Assembly: GCF_013362815.1 (NCBI RefSeq)
Contig: NZ_JABFVK010000046.1
Span: 1 to 64,000 of the forward strand
Length of the DNA: 64,000 nt
Direction: 5' to 3'
DNA from: Hamadaea sp.
GTDB lineage: Bacteria > Actinomycetota > Actinomycetes > Mycobacteriales > Micromonosporaceae
Part shown: positions 38,392-49,600 of the stretch, piece by piece
Position numbering within the stretch: the first letter of the stretch is position 1
How the letters are laid out: the number at the start of each line of letters is the position of its first letter
Position numbers and translations under genes: made by a program
Notes under the pieces: generated by a model
The model's database searches: none
What the model was told of the DNA's origin: nothing
The model's input: only the letters and a program-made list of their open reading frames with translations

Positions 38392-39623
38392 TGATCGAGG
38401 AGGCGGTCGCCGCTGCGCATCGGCGGGGGTGGGCGTTCGTGCTCGCTGCGACGATGCGGGTGGCCAACGACCTCGACCTGGCCGAGGAGTGCGTTCAAGA
38501 GGCGTACGCCGCTGCGCTGCAGAGCTGGGCGCGCGACGGAATCCCGGACAATCCCGAGGCCTGGCTCACCACGACGGCGCGGCGGCGGGCGCTGGACGCG
38601 ATCCGGCGGGAGCGGACGCTGCGGTCGAAGTTGCCGTTGCTGGTGGAGCCCGAGGAGACCGTCGAGGACGCCGCCATGGATGAGGCGCAGGACGAAGAGC
38701 CGCCGGACGACGAGGTCGCCGACGAACGGCTGCGGCTGATCTTCACCTGCTGCCATCCGGCGTTGGCCCAGGAAGCGCAGGTCGCGTTGACGTTGCGGCT
38801 GGTGTGCGGGGTGCCGACGCCGGATGTGGCGAAGGCGTTCCTCGTCTCGGAATCGACGATGGCGGCCCGGATCACGCGCGCGAAGAAGAAGATCTCGGGC
38901 GCTCGCATTCCTTTCCGCGTACCACATGGTGCTGAATTGCCGGACCGGCTGCGGAGCGTGCTCGCGGTGATCCACCTGTTGTTCACGGTCGGGCACACCG
39001 CGCCGTCGGGCGCGGACCTGATGCGCGCGGACCTGGCCGATCGCGCGTTGCACCTGGCCCGGATGCTGCGCGAGCTGATGCCCGACGAGCCGGAGGTGGC
39101 CGGGCTGCTCGCGCTGCTGCTGGTCACGGACGCCCGGCGCAAGGCCCGCGTCGACGCTTCGGGACGGCTGGTACGCCTGCCGGACCAGGACCGCTCGCTG
39201 TGGGATAGTGCGGCGATCGCGGAGGCGGACGGGCTGATCGTGGCCGGTCTCCGCACGGGGCGTCTCGGGCGATATGTGGTTCAGGCCGCGATTTCAGCGT
39301 TGTATGCCGATGCGCCCACCTATGCGGAGACTGATTGGGGGCAGATCGTCGAGCTGTACGACCGACTGCTGGAGATCTGGCCGTCGCCGGTCGTGGCACT
39401 GAACCGGGCGGTGGCGCTCGCGATGGTGGCCGGTCCGGAGATTGCGCTGGCTGAGGTCGAACTGCTCGATTTGCCGGGTTACCACTATCTGCCTGCGGTC
39501 CGGGGGGATCTGCTGCGGCGGCTGGGCCGTGAAGAGGAGGCTCGGGCGGCGTACGCGGAAGCACTGAACCTGGCCGGTAACGAGGCCGAACGGGAGTTCC
39601 TCGCCGAGCAGCTCGCCGCGTGA
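38391..39623 (+). CDS. ECF42-type RNA polymerase sigma factor
   Basis: 410 aa; EAWLTTTARRRALDAIRRE, LTLRLVCGVPTPDVAKAFLVSESTMAARITRAKKKI, long C-terminal extension; coupled to the DGPF gene by TGATG overlap. Confidence 0.9.
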   Translation: MIEEAVAAAHRRGWAFVLAATMRVANDLDLAEECVQEAYAAALQSWARDGIPDNPEAWLTTTARRRALDAIRRERTLRSKLPLLVEPEETVEDAAMDEAQDEEPPDDEVADERLRLIFTCCHPALAQEAQVALTLRLVCGVPTPDVAKAFLVSESTMAARITRAKKKISGARIPFRVPHGAELPDRLRSVLAVIHLLFTVGHTAPSGADLMRADLADRALHLARMLRELMPDEPEVAGLLALLLVTDARRKARVDASGRLVRLPDQDRSLWDSAAIAEADGLIVAGLRTGRLGRYVVQAAISALYADAPTYAETDWGQIVELYDRLLEIWPSPVVALNRAVALAMVAGPEIALAEVELLDLPGYHYLPAVRGDLLRRLGREEEARAAYAEALNLAGNEAEREFLAEQLAA

Positions 39624-39667
39624 CGCCCAGCAGCGCGCCGCGAGAGCTGCGTTTGATCATCGCCGGA

Positions 39668-39717
39668 TGCCGGATAACGTCCCCTTGGCGGGCGGAATAG
39701 CCGCGTTATCCCGGCAT
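39668..39717. repeat. Palindromic dispersed repeat, copy B
   Basis: TGCCGGATAACGTCCCCTTGGCGGGCGGAATAGCCGCGTTATCCCGGCAT; 3 differences from copy C at 49801. Confidence 0.85.
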
Positions 39718-39829
39718 CTCGCGCCGGCCGGGCGATACCCGCCGGCCTCAACGGGACGGGCAGGCGGCCGAGGCGATTCTGACGTATCACCTCGACCGCC
39801 TGTTCCGGTCTCGGAATCGGTGACTGCTG

Positions 39830-41089
39830 TCAGGCGGCGGAGACGACGATCGTCCCCGTCGACTGGCGTACGCACTTCACCGAGTGGGCGGTCGCGGCGT
39901 ACGCCCCGGCGAGGCACTGCCCGAGGACGGCGTGCCCGGCCACGTTGGGATGCCACGACTCCTGGCACGTCTGGAAATACGTGATGCACGTGTCGGCGTA
40001 CCGCTTGATGTCGAGTTTGTCCTTGCCGGACAGGCTGGTGATCGGCACGCCGCTCGGCCCGTCCTGTACGCGTACCGGGGTGGCCAGCGCAGTGGCCGGG
40101 TTGGCGGAGACCTCACAGAGCCGGGCGCCGTCGAAGGCCTGCTGGACGTTGAGATACACGAGGTCGTCGGCGGGGAACTCGGTGCTCAGCGTCGTGTACG
40201 CGGTCTTCACGATGGTGCCGAGGTTGGCCGAGAACTGGTGACCCGGGGGGAGACTGGCGCGGTGGATCGGGCAGCCCGCGGCGTACCGGACGGCGCCCAG
40301 CTCCCGGAACTTGTCCCGGTCGTCCTCGCGGCCGTCGGCGCTGATCAGGCTGGGCATGACGTCGAACGGCAGCGGGTTGGTGTAGTCCTGGAGCACGATG
40401 CGGTGCTGGTGGTCGGCGTCGACCTGGTCGAGGACGGTCAGCAATTGCCGCAGCGCGACGATGGTCTCGGAGGTCGCGCTGCTCACCTGAGCCGCCGTGG
40501 CCAGATCGTCCGAAGTGCACGGGTCCTGCTCGATCGGCCCGTTGATGTACGCCCAGAACTCCCACCAGCCCGTCCACGCGTCGGCGATGAACCGGTTGGC
40601 GCACTTGCTCGCCACGTCGCCGAAGCTGAACGAGCTGTTGTTGGAGCCCAGTCCGATGAGGACGAGGTCGATATCGTTTGTCTGCGCGACCGCGCGTACC
40701 TGGTCGATCTGTGAGGCGACCGAGCGACCCTTGTCGCGGGTGGCCGACGCGCTGGTGATGTCGTAGGGCCGGCCGCCGGAGCAGGCCAGGTTGAACCGGT
40801 TCTGGATGCCCGGCAGCGCGGCCTGGAAGATCGACGCGTTGGGCGACCGGTGACAGAAGTACGCGTTCGAGTTGGCGGCCGACCACCCGGGGAATCCTTG
40901 GGACACACCGTTGACGTCGACGACGTTGGAGTAGTTGCCCGCGCCTTCGCCGCTGACGAAGCTGTCGCCCATCACGACAGCGGCGGTGGGCAGGGCGTCG
41001 AGTTCGAGGGTCGGTGCGGCCAGGGCACGGGCCGGCACCGTGGTCAGGAGGAGTGCGGCAACCAACGCCGCTCGGCGAAGAATCGACAC
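39830..41089 (-). CDS. Secreted SGNH/GDSL-type hydrolase
   Basis: Signal peptide; AVVMGDSFVSGEGAGNY...LVLIGLGSNN...SWHPNVAGHAVLGQC; GTG at 41089 with GGAGATG. Confidence 0.85.
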   Translation of the reverse strand: MSILRRAALVAALLLTTVPARALAAPTLELDALPTAAVVMGDSFVSGEGAGNYSNVVDVNGVSQGFPGWSAANSNAYFCHRSPNASIFQAALPGIQNRFNLACSGGRPYDITSASATRDKGRSVASQIDQVRAVAQTNDIDLVLIGLGSNNSSFSFGDVASKCANRFIADAWTGWWEFWAYINGPIEQDPCTSDDLATAAQVSSATSETIVALRQLLTVLDQVDADHQHRIVLQDYTNPLPFDVMPSLISADGREDDRDKFRELGAVRYAAGCPIHRASLPPGHQFSANLGTIVKTAYTTLSTEFPADDLVYLNVQQAFDGARLCEVSANPATALATPVRVQDGPSGVPITSLSGKDKLDIKRYADTCITYFQTCQESWHPNVAGHAVLGQCLAGAYAATAHSVKCVRQSTGTIVVSAA

Positions 41090-41191
41090 AGGGACATCTC
41101 CAATGGGACGAGGGGTCCACATCGAATCATGAAGAATCTTCACCGTCAACAAATCTCACCGATCACGCGAGATCTGTTAATTCCAACCGTG

Positions 41192-42454
41192 CTACTTGCG
41201 AGGCTTGAAGGCGTTCCCCGCGATCATGTACGCGAAGACCGACAACCCGATCCGCACACCCTGGTTGTCTGCGGAGCGGAAGTGTATGCCGCCCCAGATG
41301 CGAGCCTCGACGACTTCGGCCAGCGCCTGCGAGAAGCTCCTGAAGTGCCGAGTAGCGTTCGCCGCCGGGCTGTACGCACTGAACGCGATGTCGTCGCGGT
41401 GGTAGAAGTAGGCGAGCGTCGCCATCGAGGCCGAGGTGAAGCAGGTGTGACCCGAGGTGTAGTCGGGGAACGGCGGCGTGACCAGCAACGGCATCCAGGT
41501 CGGATCGCCTGTGGTCGCCGGGTTGCCGTCGGCGTCGCCGAGCTGAACCGCGGTCACCGGCCGCCAGAAACTCCAGTACTCCTTCTCCGCGTAACAGGCG
41601 ATGAGGGCGTCGGCCTCAGTCATGTCCACCATGGCGAACATGCGCGCCGCCTGCAACGTGTTCAGTCCCTGGCCGACGGCGACCTGACGCTTAATCTCCC
41701 ACTCGGTCAGCCGCCGGTCGTGCCACCAGATCGCCGCCTCGGTCTGATCAGGGGTGCGTACCATGCTGGTGGCGCCGCCGATCTTCTTGACCTCATTGAA
41801 ATCCTTGGCATACGCCCGGCTCGTGAGCGCGGGTGGGCCGGAGGTGCGGAACATGGCGGCGTCCGGCATGAGAAACGGTCTGACGTGACCGGTCCACGCC
41901 CCGGCCGAAGCGAAAGTCGGCGGCGTCGGCCGCCACTGCCCGGGCTGCGTGCCGGTCACCCAGGTCTGCGTACCGAACGCGCCGTCGTTCTCCCGCGCTG
42001 CGATCATCGCGGCTGCCGCCTGCTCCCCCACTGCGACGCCGCTCGGCTTCGACGGCCCATCGGCGATCGCGGCCAGGGCTGCGTCGTACTGCGCCAGCAA
42101 GCGCGTCTGCTGGCTTGGGAACAAGGACACGAGCATCTGGTACGCCGCCGCAGCGACCGCCGCGTCGGCCGACTCCGTTCCGTCGGCAACCGGCGCTACC
42201 AGGTAAGGCCGGTAGGGCGTACCGGCGATCGCGTTGACCGCATCGTAAACCGCCCCATGCACCATCGCGAAACTGCGCGCCTGTTCGTTGGGCTGCTGCT
42301 GGGCGACGTCCCAGATGGCCTGCTGTGCATATCCATCCCACGTGACGACCGAGTTCCCCGGAACTGCCTGAGCAGCCGCCGGCCGAAGGACCGCTGTGGA
42401 TGTGAGCACGAGAACTGCGGAGACACCGACGCGCAGAAGCGTACGCCTGGCCAT
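41192..42454 (-). CDS. Secreted vanadium-dependent haloperoxidase/PAP2-like protein
   Basis: KEYWSFWRPVTAV, PFPDYTSGHTCFTS, ARIWGGIHFRSAD motif series. Confidence 0.8.
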   Translation of the reverse strand: MARRTLLRVGVSAVLVLTSTAVLRPAAAQAVPGNSVVTWDGYAQQAIWDVAQQQPNEQARSFAMVHGAVYDAVNAIAGTPYRPYLVAPVADGTESADAAVAAAAYQMLVSLFPSQQTRLLAQYDAALAAIADGPSKPSGVAVGEQAAAAMIAARENDGAFGTQTWVTGTQPGQWRPTPPTFASAGAWTGHVRPFLMPDAAMFRTSGPPALTSRAYAKDFNEVKKIGGATSMVRTPDQTEAAIWWHDRRLTEWEIKRQVAVGQGLNTLQAARMFAMVDMTEADALIACYAEKEYWSFWRPVTAVQLGDADGNPATTGDPTWMPLLVTPPFPDYTSGHTCFTSASMATLAYFYHRDDIAFSAYSPAANATRHFRSFSQALAEVVEARIWGGIHFRSADNQGVRIGLSVFAYMIAGNAFKPRK

Positions 42455-42547
42455 GATTCCTCCCCGTCCGGAATTCGCTGAGGCTTACCGAGTTCATAGA
42501 ATCATCTGCACCTCTAAATTATCAACGAAACCCGGTAGATTGCCCGC

Positions 42548-43027
42548 ATGACGAGTACGCCTCGCGAAGCGGAAGGCCGCATCGGCCCGGTCGGCGCGTT
42601 CCTGTGCCGAGTGCTCCTGCTGGGCGTCTGTTTGCCGGGACCGGTTCTGCTCGCCGTCGACGTCTCGTCGATGCGGCCGGACTCCCCCAAGGATTTCTGG
42701 GGATTGCTCGCCGGAGGCGTGTTCACCACGATCGTCGGCGTAGGGTTCGGAGTGTTCGGGCTGCGGGTGGTCAACCGCTCACGCCGTGACTCCCGTCAGC
42801 TCGCCGCGTCCGGGGTCGCCGCCACCGCGGAGATCCTGACGGTGGAGAACTACATCGGCGGTGAGGACCCGGGACTGCGTCTTTGCGTACGCATCAGCGG
42901 ACCGGAGTTCACGTCGTTCGAGGCGGAGACGACTCGTCCCGTCGACGCGTCGCTCGTGCCCGGCGCGGTGCTGGGAGCGCGGGTCGATCCGTCCGACCGC
43001 CTCTTCACCTTCACCCACGCCGCCTGA
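42548..43027 (+). CDS. Hypothetical membrane protein (DUF3592-like)
   Basis: 159 aa, two TM-like segments then beta-rich domain; codon usage consistent. Confidence 0.6.
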   Translation: MTSTPREAEGRIGPVGAFLCRVLLLGVCLPGPVLLAVDVSSMRPDSPKDFWGLLAGGVFTTIVGVGFGVFGLRVVNRSRRDSRQLAASGVAATAEILTVENYIGGEDPGLRLCVRISGPEFTSFEAETTRPVDASLVPGAVLGARVDPSDRLFTFTHAA

Positions 43028-43153
43028 GCGCAGGTGCCATGTCGGGCACCGCATCAAGGAGACGCGTCGCGTCACGCCGGTTCGCGTTCGGTGAGCGGCC
43101 GGTTAGATCCACCTGCCAGGCTTCCGAGCGACTGCTCACCTGGGAGGTATTGA

Positions 43154-43585
43154 ATGAGGGTCAGACTCACTCGCGCACTCGGCAGGGCCCTGCTTGCTCT
43201 CGCCTCTTCCGCGACGATTCTGAGTGGGCCGCAGGCCGCGAGCGCCAGCCCCGAGACGTGCGTCACCCCGGCCGGTCCGCCGTTCGGAACATACATCTGT
43301 GATTACGAACCGACGATCATCGAATGGCCGGACGGGCATCGACAGTGGTTCGTCGTCGGGACGGACGTGAGTAATCAGGTCTGGACCAGTTGGGAGTATG
43401 CCTATGACCGGTGGACGAACTGGGAGCCCTTGGGCGGCACCGCACGCAGCGAGGTCATCTGCGTCACCTGCGTCGAGACCAACCCTTACGCGCCCCTGCA
43501 CCAGCTGTACGACAACCATCTCGCGATTGAGGTGGTCGGCACCACGGGCAGGTTCTACGAGCTGGATTGGTGGCCGGGAGGCTAG
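43154..43585 (+). CDS. Hypothetical secreted protein
   Basis: 143 aa with signal peptide RALLALASSATILSGPQAASA. Confidence 0.65.
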   Translation: MRVRLTRALGRALLALASSATILSGPQAASASPETCVTPAGPPFGTYICDYEPTIIEWPDGHRQWFVVGTDVSNQVWTSWEYAYDRWTNWEPLGGTARSEVICVTCVETNPYAPLHQLYDNHLAIEVVGTTGRFYELDWWPGG

Positions 43586-43646
43586 GGCGTCTGGCACCTG
43601 ACGTAGCCGGCGATGCCCCTGAGAAGGCTGCCTCGGGGGGCCTCCG

Positions 43647-46412
43647 TCAAACCCGCGCGCCAGCGGCGGCGATGAGCTCGCCGGCTTGCGTACGGCTCAG
43701 TTGCGCTCCTTGGGCGACGAGCTCCGCGAGGACGTCGGGTGGCAGCGCGTCGCGTACGGCGGCGGCTTCGCGCGGGCCGTCGATCGGGTTCATCAGCTCG
43801 GGCGAGAATCCGACTTGGCGGCCGAGCGTCTGGATCGCGCCGAGCAGCAGCGCGCCCGGTTCGGGGCGGCCGCTGTGGGCGAACGCGGCGGCTGTCGTGT
43901 GCGCCAGGACCAGCCACGCGGTGAGGTCCAGGTCCGCTTCGAGCGGGCCGACGATCTGCGCCGCCATCGCCAGCGCCGCTTCCGGCTCGCCTGCGTCGAT
44001 CGCCGACTTCATCGCGGTCCAGGCCGCGGAACCGGTCGCCCACCGATGGCCACAGCGCTCGCCGATCCGGATCGCCGCGGCGAGATCGGCCCGGGCTCGC
44101 GCGGTGTCGCCGCGCAGTCGGCGCACGCCGCCGAGGACCATCAAGGTCTCAGTGTGCAGCCAGGGTACGCGTAAAGCCCGGGCTCGTCGTTCGGCGATCA
44201 CGGCGTTGGCGTACGCGTTGTCGAGGTCGCCGAGCAGTGAGCGGAAGTGCCCGAGGTGCATCAACGCGTACGCCATGGTGAGGGTGTCGGCAGCTCGGAC
44301 GGCGGCTTCGTGCGCCTGTTGGGCGGCGGTGAGGGCGGTCGCCGGGTCGCCCCGGAGGTAGCTGAGTCCGGCGACGGCGAGCAGCGCCCGCGCGCGCAGC
44401 GAGTCGGGCGCGTCCTGGGCCAGGTCGAGCGCCGACTGCAACCAGGTGAGACCTTCGGTGATGTGGCCGCGCCGGTACCAGAACCAATGCAGGGCGGCTG
44501 CGATGCGCAGTGCGGTCGCACCGTCGCCGTCGAGCAGGGCCGAGGTGAGCGCCGCTCGGGCTTCGGCTTGATCGGCTTCCAGCCGGCGGATTTCGGCGTA
44601 CGCCTCGAAGCTTCGAAGACCGGACTCCGCGGCCTCGACCCAGCCGGTGACCCAGAGCCGATGCCGCGCCGCGAGATCGGCGGTGTCGCTTGTGGAGAGC
44701 CGGGCGGCGGCGAACGCGCGCAGCGCCGTGAGCATGCGATAGCGCCGCGGCCCCGAGCCGTATTCGACGCGCAGCAGCGACTTGCGCACGAGCGCGGCGA
44801 TCGACGGCAGCGCGTCGGGCGTGTTCGTGACCTGGGCGGCGGCGTCGAGGTCGAACCGGCCGGCGAACGTGCTGAGCCGTTGGAACAGGGCTTGTTCGGC
44901 GGGCGGAAGCAGGTCGTAGCTCCACGCGATGGCGCGGCCGAGATCGCGGTGGCGGGGAACGCGATCCGGCTCGGTTGGCGACGGCCCCGGCAGCCCGGCG
45001 GCGATCTGACTGAGCGACAGCACCCGGCATTGAGCCGCGGCCAGTTCGATGGCCAGTGGGAGACCGTCGAGCTGGGCGCAGATGCGGTCGACGAGCGCGG
45101 ACTCGCCGGCGTCGGGCGTCCAGCCGGGCAGGATGTCGGCGGCGCGGTCGAGGAACAGGCGGCGCGCGTCGGTGGTCATCGGTGGCACGTCGACGATGAC
45201 CTCGCCGATGATGCCGAGCGCTTCGCGGCTCGTGGCGACGATCCGTACGCCGGGACAACGGGTGAGAATCTGGGCGCACCAGTCGCGGACGGCGTCGACG
45301 AGATGCTCGCAGTTGTCGAGCACAAGCAGCGTCTGCCGGGTCGTGAGCAGGTGGGTCAAGGCGTCGACCGGTACGCCCAAAGTCTGCGCGATCTGGGTGG
45401 GCACGAGGTCGGGCTGCTGAAGGTCGGCCAGTTCGACGAACCACGGACCGTCCGGGCCTTGAATGCGATGGGCCGCCTCGATCGCGAGACGGGTCTTGCC
45501 GATGCCGGCCGGGCCGGTGACGGTGACGAGCCGGGCGTCGGCGAGCGCCCGGCCGACGGCGGCCAGCTCGGCGTCGCGGCCGACGAAGGACGACACGGCA
45601 TGCGGCAGGTTCGGAATCGTTTCCGGGCGGACGACGGAAGCGGGCGCAAGACGCGCGTCGTGCCGCAGGATCGCCGTACGCAGATCGCGCAGCACCGGGC
45701 TGGCGTCGAGCCCGAAGCTGTCGGCGAGCAGGTCCTCGGCGGTACGCAGCACGTCGAGCGCGTCGGTCTGCCGCCCGGCGCGGTATAGGGCGAGGGCGTA
45801 GAGCCGCCATCCTCGTTCGGCGAGCGGCTGCTCGGCGGCGTACGTATGCAGGTCGCCCAGCACTTCGTTGTGCCGCCCGAGTTCGATCATCGCCTCGAAG
45901 CGGTCGAGCGTCACCGTGTCGTGCGCCTGATTGAGGCGGCGGATCTCGGCGTCCAGGAATCCGAAGCCGGCCAGATCCCCGTACGCCGGACCGCGCCACA
46001 ACGCGATCGCCTCGTCGAACGCGGCCAGGGCCGCACGGTGGTCGCCGTCGCGCAATAGGCGAGCGCCGTCGGCGGCCAGCCGGGCGAACTCGGCGCTGTC
46101 GACGGCGGCGGCGTCCACGCGCAAGGCGTACCCGTTGCCTTCGGTGGTCAGCACTCGCGCGGCGGTCCGGACTCGCCGATCCGGTTCGAGCACGCGCCGC
46201 AGCTCGGCGATGTACGCGTGCAGGGTGGTCATCGACGGGGCGGCCTCGCCGTCCCAGACGTCTTCGAGGATGCGTCCGGTCGAGACCGAGCGTGGCCGCG
46301 CGAGCAGCAGGCTGGCCAGCACGGCCCGCTGCTTGGGGCCGCCCAGGGCCACCTCGACGCCGTCGAGCCGGACGCTGAGGCTGCCGAGAACCCGAATCTC
46401 AACTGTGGACAT
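43647..46412 (-). CDS. AfsR/SARP-family regulator (HTH + BTAD + NB-ARC + TPR)
   Basis: VEIRVLGSLSVRLDGVEVALGGPKQRAVLASLLLA; BTAD; NB-ARC GPAGIGKTRLAIEAA; C-terminal TPRs. Confidence 0.9.
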   Translation of the reverse strand: MSTVEIRVLGSLSVRLDGVEVALGGPKQRAVLASLLLARPRSVSTGRILEDVWDGEAAPSMTTLHAYIAELRRVLEPDRRVRTAARVLTTEGNGYALRVDAAAVDSAEFARLAADGARLLRDGDHRAALAAFDEAIALWRGPAYGDLAGFGFLDAEIRRLNQAHDTVTLDRFEAMIELGRHNEVLGDLHTYAAEQPLAERGWRLYALALYRAGRQTDALDVLRTAEDLLADSFGLDASPVLRDLRTAILRHDARLAPASVVRPETIPNLPHAVSSFVGRDAELAAVGRALADARLVTVTGPAGIGKTRLAIEAAHRIQGPDGPWFVELADLQQPDLVPTQIAQTLGVPVDALTHLLTTRQTLLVLDNCEHLVDAVRDWCAQILTRCPGVRIVATSREALGIIGEVIVDVPPMTTDARRLFLDRAADILPGWTPDAGESALVDRICAQLDGLPLAIELAAAQCRVLSLSQIAAGLPGPSPTEPDRVPRHRDLGRAIAWSYDLLPPAEQALFQRLSTFAGRFDLDAAAQVTNTPDALPSIAALVRKSLLRVEYGSGPRRYRMLTALRAFAAARLSTSDTADLAARHRLWVTGWVEAAESGLRSFEAYAEIRRLEADQAEARAALTSALLDGDGATALRIAAALHWFWYRRGHITEGLTWLQSALDLAQDAPDSLRARALLAVAGLSYLRGDPATALTAAQQAHEAAVRAADTLTMAYALMHLGHFRSLLGDLDNAYANAVIAERRARALRVPWLHTETLMVLGGVRRLRGDTARARADLAAAIRIGERCGHRWATGSAAWTAMKSAIDAGEPEAALAMAAQIVGPLEADLDLTAWLVLAHTTAAAFAHSGRPEPGALLLGAIQTLGRQVGFSPELMNPIDGPREAAAVRDALPPDVLAELVAQGAQLSRTQAGELIAAAGARV

Positions 46413-46538
46413 GGGAACGGAACCTACGGCCTCGAACCCCTTTCGTTCCATCGCATTCCCTGCATCGTCGAGAAATCGACAACCCGAGCGTGGCGTGCGT
46501 CACGACGTCCAGGTAGCGGCATCGCCGTCGATGTCCGG

Positions 46539-46558
46539 CCCAAGTCGATCCCAAGTCG
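46539..46558. promoter_or_regulatory. SARP-type operator candidate: CCCAAGTCG direct repeat with 11-bp period
   Basis: CCCAAGTCG at 46539-46547 and 46550-46558, in the divergent intergenic region. Confidence 0.5.
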
Positions 46559-46618
46559 GGTCGGCTGTCCTGGCGAAGCGGGCACGACCGTGTCCCGCAT
46601 CGTCAGAAAGGACGTAAC

Positions 46619-49600
46619 GTGAGACTCACGGCCAACCTGCGAAGGGTCGCCATCGCGACCACTCTCGCGGTCGCCGCGGTGTTCGCGGTCAGCACCGCCG
46701 CGTACGCCGACCCGGTGGAGATCGAGGGACAACGATTGCGCGACGATCTGTTCGTCGCGTCGGTGCACTCGCGCACGCAAGGCGCTCAAGGTCTGAAGGA
46801 TCTGGTGCTGAGCGCCGAGCTGCTCGGCTACCACCAGCGGTTCCCGACCAAGACCAGGGACGAGATGCTGGCGCACGCGGCGGTCGCGAGCCAGTGGTAC
46901 GACAGCCACATGGACGGCACCGACTTCGCCCTCCAGACATATGAGGCGCTGCCGCACGCGCTCACCGTCATGTCGGCCTTCCCGCAGGGTGCGGTCGCCG
47001 CGCCGATCATGAAAGAACTGCTCGAGATGACGGTCGGGCCGGTCGGCAAGGCGTACAGCGAGCGGATCAACCAGGTCGCCACCTCGCAGTACTCCTACGA
47101 GCAGTTCGAGCGCTGGTATCCGGTGCAGGACATGGTGTGGCGGCGGATCACCACCCAGGCCCAGGGCGACCCGACCTTCGCCGCCGCGTGGGACGGCAAT
47201 TTCGGCGCGCGCCTCGGTGTCCTGTCGACCGCGTCGGAGGAGCAGCTGGCCGCCGACCCCGCCATCGCCACCTGGATGAACGTCAACGCGTTGCTGGAGC
47301 ACGCCAACAACACCGAGAACTACATCGCCGAGGCGCGGGCCCAGATCGTCACCGCGATCGGCCGGCTGCAGACGCAGAACGCCCAGCTCATCGGCCAGGT
47401 CGGTCAGCTGGGGCAGCAGTTCCCGGTGACGTCCACGACGACGCCGCCGAGCCCGGCGACCTTCAGCGAGCAGCGGCAGGCCGCCGTCGACCGGCAGAAG
47501 GACATCGACGCCGCCGGCATGGCGATCCAGGCGCTGGCCACCGCGCTCGGCTTCGCCGACCCCACCGCCGGGCGGATCGTCGGCGGCGTGGGCAAGTCGC
47601 TCGTCCAGGTCGCCACCGCGATCAACAAGTACATCCCCTCGATCGCCGGTCTGAGCCTCACCCAGGCGCTGACCTCGATGAGCACGGTGGCGCTGACGGG
47701 CAACATCCTCGGTGCGATCGGCGCGTTGCTGCCGGTCTTCGCCGACGGGCCGACTCCGGACCAGCTGCTCATGGACGAGATCCACCGGCTACGCGACCAG
47801 GTCGGTCAGCTGGCCACCACGATGACCTCCCGGTTCGACCGGGTGGATCACGCGCTGACCGTGATGTACGGAGCGATGCTCGACCGGTTCGACGAGGTCG
47901 TCGAGCTGCAGCACGCGACGCTGGCCGAGCTCGGCTACATCGAGAAGGAGCTCTACAACCTCAACGTCAAGATCGACAACTGGGGTTCGGCGATCATGCG
48001 GGCGCTGGCCGAGGACAAGATGGCCGAGGTCGTCGAGCGGATCAACTGGGGCGTCGGGCACCTGTACAAGTACAACGAGCCCATCCCGACGTACCTCGAT
48101 TACCAGAGCGTCGAGAACAAGCTGCAGACCATGGCGACGCAGACGGCGCTCGACGAGGTCTTCAGCCCGAAGGCCAGCACCTATCCCACTCTCGACCCGG
48201 TGACGGCGACCCGCACCTACGGCGAGGACGGATACGGCCCCGCGACGGTCATGGACTACCTCGACTGGTACGCCGCCACGAACTACGGGACGACGCGTAC
48301 GTCGGCGTCCAAGCCGGTGGCGATCGGACCGTGGACCGTGTCCGCTCGTGGGTACGCCCGGATGGTCGTGGAGAACCCGAACTACGCCAGTCAGGTCAAC
48401 GAGGTGCGGACCACCGACATCCTGGCCATGGGTCAGGGCCTGGTGAACGCCGCCCGGCGGTTCAGCAAGCCGCTGTCCACTCCGGACAACCAAGGCAACC
48501 GCACCAACGGCTTGTACACGGCCGCGATGACCGAGTACCGCACCGCGCTCCAGTCGTTCTCGGCCGAGCTCGGCGCGATCCGGGGCGCGAACCCCGACAA
48601 CAAGATCTACAACGTGTTCGGCAACGCCGACCAGCCGCTGGACACGGCGGCCCAGCTGACCGATCCGGCGAAGGTCGGCCCGTGCACCGGCGCGACCGCG
48701 TCGCTGACCCGGCCGTCGACGGTGTCGATCTCGCAGGCGCCGAGCGCGTTGCAGTTCGCCAAGTACGCCCATCCGCAGCAGCCGTCGGTGCGCCTGTGCT
48801 ACAGCGCGAGCTTCGCCAACGTCGAGACCGTGGACGACTACAAGTTCACCCACACGTACGCCGATCTCGACATCACCTTCAAGATCAAGGTGAACTGGAA
48901 CGGGCAGGAGTGGGACTACCGCACCTGGCACTCGTCGTGGTACCTCGGTGAGATCTGCCGGAAGTACGTCACGGGCGCGCCCGGCGGCTTCTGCAACAAC
49001 CTCTCGTACTACCTCGGCAAGTGGGATGCGTCGTACCTCGGCGGGTTCACCGCGTCGGCGTCCGTCCAGACCGACGACACTCCGGCCACCTACGCCCGCA
49101 ATCGGATGAACGAGTACCTGACCGGCCGGCAGAAGGCGTACTACAACGCCGTGGTGACCGCGCTGGGGGCGCCCGCCTCCCCGCTGTTCGCCGCCAACAC
49201 CCGCCTCACCCGGGCGGTGGCGATGATTCAGGCGTACACGCAGGTCGGGTTCGCCAAGGCGATGAGCTTCGACGAGCTGCTCAGCCTGCTGACCGTTGGA
49301 GGCGAGCGGCTGCCGTCGGACTTGGACGGCGTCAACACCATGACCGAAGCCTTCGTACGCGCCCAGGTCAACTACGCCGGCTGCTCGCTCACCGGGCCGG
49401 GCGGCGCGTGCGCCGAAGGCGCACAGGTCGTCGACCCGATGGCGAACCAGAAGACGGTCTGGAACGGGTGCAACGCCAACGGCGCTCCCGGCGCCAGCGG
49501 CGACCCGATCGGCGACTGCCTGCTCGGCATCGGCCAGCACCGCACGAACGTGCTCGCCACCCGGTTCGAGGCGCACTCGCGGGAACTCGCCGCCGGTGCG

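Noticed and set aside
44247-45788. 513-aa + strand ORF
   Set aside because: Antisense to the SARP/NB-ARC regulator.
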